Assembly (NCBI GenBank): GCA_963573385.1
Contig: CAUYLG010052136.1
Location: forward strand, 47,647-111,646
Source: Cacajao melanocephalus
Lineage: Eukaryota > Chordata > Mammalia > Primates > Pitheciidae
DNA: 64,000 nt
Reading direction: 5' to 3'
Numbering within the stretch: position 1 is the first letter of the stretch; each line of letters starts with the position of its first letter. Under the pieces are notes generated by a model. The model did not search any database. It saw only the letters and a program-made list of their open reading frames with translations, and was not told the DNA's origin. Below, piece after piece: positions 58,979-64,000 of this stretch. Made by a program: the position numbers and the translations under genes.

Positions 58979-60364
58979 GCTAAGATTTGCCAGAGGCAAG
59001 ATTAATGGCCACCACATTTTTAATTTGTTCCATAGTATTGCCAGGGTGGCATAGTTGCTGCCTCAAGTCCATCTTGTCCCTTGTTGGGATGCTTATGGCC
59101 AAGAGACTTAGAGTCAAAAGACTTATAGCCAATTTAAATGTTCTAGGTCAGACAGGAATGGACATGGACAGCCATTCATTAGCGTTTAAAATTGTTTAAG
59201 TAATATAAAAGCCAACAAACAAAAGTCAAAAGCGAAGCTACAAAATTGACTTATCTTTAACTTTTATTTGTTGAGCTACTATAACCTTGGTTTTCGTTAT
59301 AGATATAGTAATTAGCTATATAAACATAAGCATCATTATGAAAAAAATTTTTAAATATATATCTATCTACAGAACTCATAACTGGGAGTATTATACCCAG
59401 GAGGTATTGTCATTAGGTATCTTTACCCTCTCAGTAATTATTTTGTTGTAACTCTACAGGAAGCAGGAAATTCTTTATAGTTGGGATCGATAAAAATGTG
59501 CACATTATAATTCAGGAGGCAGACTCTTATTTTACCAGGTATTTAGGCATCTGTGTACCCATTCTTGATCTGAAGGGTCTTAAGGGTCTGAACTAATTCT
59601 ATGTCTCAAAACCAGCCCTTACAATCTCCATATGTATGGTTTGAAAATTCTATTTCTTTCTTTCCTTTCTTCCTTTCTTCCTCCCTCCATTACTTATTGT
59701 ATATCCTAAGCATCTATTTTCTATTTCCTTTAAAGTAATCTTTATTCAAATTACCCCTATGTCCACAATGATGTAGTGAGGAGATTAACATATCCTCTCC
59801 TGAAAAAGCAATTATAATGCTAAAAAGAAATGTAAAAAAATAACCATTTCAGTTCTCTGGAAATAACCCAAGTCTCCAATAAACTGAATAACATTTAGTC
59901 TTGACATTTATTCTTGAAAATTACTATATCAGTTTGTTGGCATAGTATTTCAACTAGAGCAGGAAAGGCTGTGAAAATCAGCAATTTAGCTGCCACTGCT
60001 AGAAGGTGTCCCTCTTAATCTGGACTTTAATCATTTAAAGTGTTGATCTCATATTCATAAGAGTGAACAGGATGAGCCAGCATCTTTACTGGCCTGAGGT
60101 TATAGCCCCATTTGGGGACCATGCAATGGACTAGCAAATTTGCGAGAGATTTAACAATGAACTCTTGGATATGAGCTAAACATGGGGACACTAAGAAGAT
60201 TATTCCATGTCCTAGGTTGATCGGAGGCCACGTGTATCAGGGACTGTAAAGGGCCCACGCCTATCTTACTTCCTTAGGAGACAGAGTCATGCACACAGAC
60301 AGAGGAGATGTGTCAAAAGTTAGGGGTTAATAAAAATCAAAGAAGACTTGAGAACAGCCTAAAC
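58979..60364 (-). mobile_element. Probable decayed ERV internal sequence, antisense
   Basis: It follows the polypurine tract and 3' LTR, so by position it should be the 3' part of the provirus (env side). No intact reading frame or motif was found, and a pyrimidine-rich run lies at 59654-59690. The call rests mainly on position. Confidence 0.4.
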
Positions 60365-60638
60365 ATTTTTGCTTTTGTTTTTGAGACAGGATGGAGTGCA
60401 GCGGCATGATCACAGCTCACTGCACCTCAACCTCCCAGGCTTAAGTGATCTTCCCAACTCAGCCTCTTGAGTAGCTGGGACTACAAGTGTGCACTACCAT
60501 GCCCCACTAACTATTTTTTGTAGAGATGGAGTTTCCCTATGTTGCTTAGGCTGGTCTCAAGCTCCTTGGCTCAAGCAGTCATTTCACTTTGGCCTCCAAA
60601 AATGTTGGGATTATAAGTGTGAGCCACCACACCAGGCC
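60365..60638 (-). mobile_element. Old Alu (AluJ-like), antisense
   Basis: It runs from TTTTGTTTTTGAGACAGG to GAGCCACCACACCAGGCC, with the segment between GAGACAGG and GGAGTGCAG shortened. Confidence 0.92.
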
Positions 60639-60887
60639 AGGCCTGAGCTTTGAATGCATCTCTAGCTCTGAGTTGTTTTTCGACACTAACAAATTCAATT
60701 ATCTGATTCTCACAACAACTTGATATCCAATAGTTCAATTCAATGCCATCACTATCTACCTGGAGCTAGCTTCAGATCCCTCACTTAAAGGGCTCAGTTC
60801 TATAAGACTGCTTCCATGTCAGATGCCAGTTGCAAGTTTCAGGCCAGGTGTCCTGACAAACAAATTGTAAATTGGGAGTTCCTGAAA
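60639..60887. other. No recognisable feature
   Basis: Unassigned, possibly ERV or LTR sequence continuing past the Alu. Confidence 0.35.
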
Positions 60888-61949
60888 ACTTCCACCAAGA
60901 TGGCTGAATAGGAACAGCTCTGGAGTGCAGCTCCCAGTGAGAGAGATGCAGAAGGCAAGTGATCTCCACATTTCCAACTGAGAAGTACCAGGTTCATTTC
61001 AATGGGACTGGTTGGACAGTGGGTGTAGCCCAAAGAGGGTGAACTGAGGCAGGACAGGGTGCTGCCCCACCCAGGAAGTGCAACTGGACAGAGGATTGGG
61101 AACTTTGCCCTCTTGGTACTCCAGTTCAGATACTGTGCTTCTCCCATCGCTGTTGCAACCCACAGTCCAGGAGAACACCGCCTGGCTGAAAAGCACTGCA
61201 AGTTACCAACACAGATCTGAGCAACAGCTCTGGCTGGCCTGGTGCCTCAGGTTGTTGGTACAGATCTGCACGGAAGTTTTGACTAGTGCTGAGAGTGCCT
61301 ACAGGAAGGATCTACCTGCTCTCCCAGAAGGAGGGAGAACTGAAAACAGGGAGACAGGTGATATGGCTTGGCAGGTCTCACCCCCACAAAGACCAGCAAA
61401 CTGATGCCCTCTCACTTGAGAGTTTCACAGCTAGCACATCAGTTTGAGCTCAACCCAGAACAGTTGAGCTTGATGAGGGCAAGGGTGTCTGTCATTGTGG
61501 AAGTGGTTCTAATCTCACCTGTGTAAACAAAATCCAGAGGAAGCCTACACAGCAACCAGGCTGAGTCTGAGGCAGCCCAGCAGTGCCTCTGCAGGCAGAC
61601 AAGGGACAGACTGCTTCCTCAAGTGGCTCCCTGACCCCAGAATAACCAAAAAAACACCTCATACAGGAGAGCTCAGGCTGACACCTGGTGGGTAACTTTC
61701 TGGGATGAAGCTACCAAAGGAAAGATCTGGCAGCAATCCTTGCTGCTTCACACCCGCTGTGGGTGATTTCCAGGCAAGCAAGGTCTGAAGTGGGACCTCC
61801 AGCAATTCTACAGCAGAGGGGACTGACTGTTAGAAGGAAAACTAAAAAACAAAAAGAAATAGCTTTAACATCAACAGAAAGGATGTCCACTCAGAGACTC
61901 CATCCAAAATCACCAACTTCAAAGATCAAAGGTAGATAAACCCATGAAG

Positions 61950-62975
61950 ATGGGAAAAAACCAACATAAAAAGGATGAAATCATCAAAGACCAGAATGCT
62001 TCTCCTCCTACAAGGGATCACATCTCCTCACCAGCAAGGAAACAAAACAGGATGGAGAATGAGTTTGATGAATTGACAGAAGCAGATTTCAGAAGGTGGG
62101 TAATAACAAACTTTTCTGAGCTAAAGGAACATGTTCTAACCCAATGCAAAGAAACTAAGAACCTTGATAAAAGGTTAGATGAAATGCTAACTAGAATAAC
62201 CAGCTTAGAGAAGAACATCAAAGACTTGATGGAGCTGAAAAACACAGCACGAGAACTTTGCAAAGCATATACAAGTTTCAATAGCTGAATCGATCAAGCA
62301 GAAGAAAGGATATCAGAGATTAAAAAATCAACTCGATGAAATAAAATGAGAAGGTAATATTAGTGAAAAAAGAGTGAAAAGAAATGAACAAAGCCTCCAA
62401 GAAATATGGGATCAAGTGAAAAGACCTAATCTATGCTTGATTGGTATACCTGAATGTGATAGGGAGGATGAATCTAAGCTGAAAAACACTCTTTGGGATA
62501 TTATCCAGGAGAACATCCCCAACCTAGCCAGGCAGACCAATATTCAAATCTAGGAAATACAGAGAACACCATGAAGATACTCCTCAAGAAGAGCAACCCC
62601 AAGGCATATAATCATCAGATTCACCAGGGTTGAAATGAAGGAAAAAATGCTAAGGGCAGCCAGAGAGAAAGGTCAGGTCACCCACAAAGGGAAGCCCATC
62701 AGAATCACAGTAGATCTCTTGGAAGAAATCCTACAAGCCAGAAGAGAGTGGGGGCCAATATTCAACATCCTTAAAGGAAAGAACTTTCAACACAGAATCT
62801 CATATCCAGCCAAACTAAGCTTTATAAGTGAAGGAGAAATAAAATCCTTTATGGACAAGCAAATGCTGAGAGATTTCGTTGCCATTAGACCTGCTTTATA
62901 AGAGCTCCTGAAGGAAGCACTAAACATGGAAAGGAACAACCAGTACCAGCCACTGCAAAAACGTACCAAATGGTA
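61950..62975 (+). pseudogene. L1 ORF1 pseudogene
   Basis: The conserved MGK start is at 61950. The ATG at 61944 just upstream is in frame, but MGK is the usual L1 start. The coiled-coil region runs to an in-frame TGA at 62286, likely a decayed CGA arginine codon. Further stops follow, near 62347 (in KSTR*-like text) and 62551 (a Q-to-stop near IQI*EIQRT). The C-terminal RNA-binding part is still readable (MLRAAREKGQVTHKGKPIRI, 62650 onward) and ends at TAG 62973-62975. Total length is about 342 codons, near the normal 338. ORF1p is an RNA chaperone that coats L1 RNA; this copy cannot make it. Confidence 0.9.
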
Positions 62976-63041
62976 GAGAGCAATGATGCAGTGAAGGAAC
63001 TATGTCAACTGATGGGCAAAACAACAAGCCAGTAACAAAAT

Positions 63042-63943
63042 GGCTGATCAAATTCACACATAACAATATTAACATTAAATGTAAATAGCCTAAATGCCCC
63101 AATCAAAAAACACAGACTGGCAAACTGGATAAAAAGCCAAGACCTATCAGTGTGCTGTATTCAAGAGACCCATATCATGTGCAAAGACACACATAGACTC
63201 AAAATAAAGGGATAGAAGAAGATTTACCAAGCAAATGGAGAGCAAAAAAAAAAGCAGGGATTACAATCCTAGTCTCTGATTAAATTGACTTTAAACAACA
63301 AAAATCAAAAGGGACAAAGAAGGGAATTACATAATGGTTAAAGGATCAATGCAACAAGAAGAGCTAACTATCCTAAATATATATGCACTCAATACAAGAG
63401 CACCCAGATACATAAAGCAAGTTCTTAACAACCTACAAAGAGACTTAGACTCCCACACAATAATAGTGGGAGACTTCAACACTCCACTGTCAATATTAGA
63501 CAGATCAACGAAACAGAAAATCAACAAGGATATCCAGAACTTGAATGTAGATCTGAACCAAGCGGATGTAATAGACATCTACAGAACTCTACATGCACAA
63601 AAGCTCATCATCACTGGTCATTAGAGAAATGCAAATCAAAACTGCATTGAGATACCATCTCACACCAGTCAGAATGGCAATCATTAAAATATCTGGAGAC
63701 AAGAGATGCTGGAGAGGATGTGGAGAAATAGGAACGCTTTTACACTGCTGGTGGGAGTGTAAATTAATTCAACCACTGTGGAAGACAGTGTGGCGATTCC
63801 TCAAGGATCTAGAAATAGAAATTCCATTTGACCCAGTAATCCCATTACTGGGTATATACCCAAAGGATTATAAATCATTCTATTATAAAGACACATGCAC
63901 ATATATGTTCACTGTGGCACTGTTTACAATAGCAAAGACCTGA
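63042..63943 (+). pseudogene. L1 ORF2 pseudogene with internal deletion
   Basis: The expected ORF2 start has lost a base, so the first frame stops at once. An endonuclease-domain segment survives (IIVGDFNTPLSILDRSTKQK in 63459-63518). After IYRTLH the sequence joins the distal region [20 protein letters not shown], which leads into the cysteine-rich C-terminal segment ([20 protein letters not shown]). The join is out of frame, and the reverse transcriptase domain is missing. Confidence 0.9.
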
Positions 63944-64000
63944 GATCAACTAAAATGCCCATCAATGATAGACTGGACAAAGAAAATGTGGCACATATAC

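Larger units (their letters stand above)
60888..64000 (+). mobile_element. Primate L1 (older L1PA) with 5' UTR, internally deleted
   Basis: The element begins CTTCCACCAAGATGGCTGAA, including a YY1-type CAAGATGGC site (60896-60904). It continues through about 1.06 kb of 5' UTR, ORF1 (61950-62975), a short inter-ORF gap and the start of ORF2. At about 63600 it jumps to the 3' part of ORF2, losing roughly 2.7 kb including the whole reverse transcriptase. It runs off the right edge, so its 3' end and target-site duplication cannot be checked. Confidence 0.94.

Noticed and set aside
61944..62288. 114-codon ORF considered as a separate host gene
   Set aside because: It is the N-terminal part of L1 ORF1 ending at a premature stop.

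Overview
The window is primate nuclear DNA, human or a close relative. The evidence is the density of Alu elements with target-site duplications, a primate-type L1 (L1PA) with its 5' UTR, THE1/MST MaLR LTRs, MER1/MER2/MER5/MER20/Tigger DNA transposons, and degraded mammalian L2 and MIR copies. No bacterial, phage or organellar sequence was seen.

The only functional protein-coding gene I can support is the 5' end of NUF2, on the minus strand. NUF2 is a subunit of the NDC80 kinetochore complex. Four coding exons (4064-4125, 4663-4739, 5420-5494, 6796-6918) join in frame and encode the N-terminal calponin-homology domain, about residues 1-112. A non-coding first exon is proposed near 11252-11320 inside a CpG island (about 10980-11640). 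Just upstream lies a tandem CDE/CHR cell-cycle promoter element (11343-11357). The remaining NUF2 exons lie beyond the left edge.

From 11.6 kb to 64 kb I find no functional gene, only layered repeats. In order: MIR and L2 remnants (11.7-21 kb); a nearly complete Tigger1 transposon (21751-24763) carrying a later MaLR LTR and an Alu; MIR, MER5, MER1, L2 and MLT1 fragments plus one unexplained 173-codon ORF (24.8-34 kb); ERV LTR fragments (35-37 kb); a MaLR provirus with a truncated 5' LTR (38179-40211) abutting an L1 3' end (40212-41415); ERV sequence on the minus strand (41.4-43.9 kb); a processed calponin-2 (CNN2) retropseudogene (44514-46726) inserted into an L2; a cluster of MER2, two opposed MST LTRs and Alus (49.8-52 kb); an antisense L1 of about 4.6 kb (52890-58035) holding an Alu and a rearranged MST LTR; an antisense ERV 3' LTR with an adjacent polypurine tract (58340-58978); and an L1PA with a large internal ORF2 deletion (60888 to the right edge).

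I found no undescribed biological system. The observations most worth a second look are the NUF2 CDE/CHR promoter, the palindromic microsatellite inside a MIR (19.6-19.8 kb), the rearranged MST LTR, the L1 internal deletion, a 31-bp tandem duplication that doubles an octamer motif, and two unusually long ORFs (27968-28489 and 39027-39659). All repeat-family names come from recognition by eye, without a library search.
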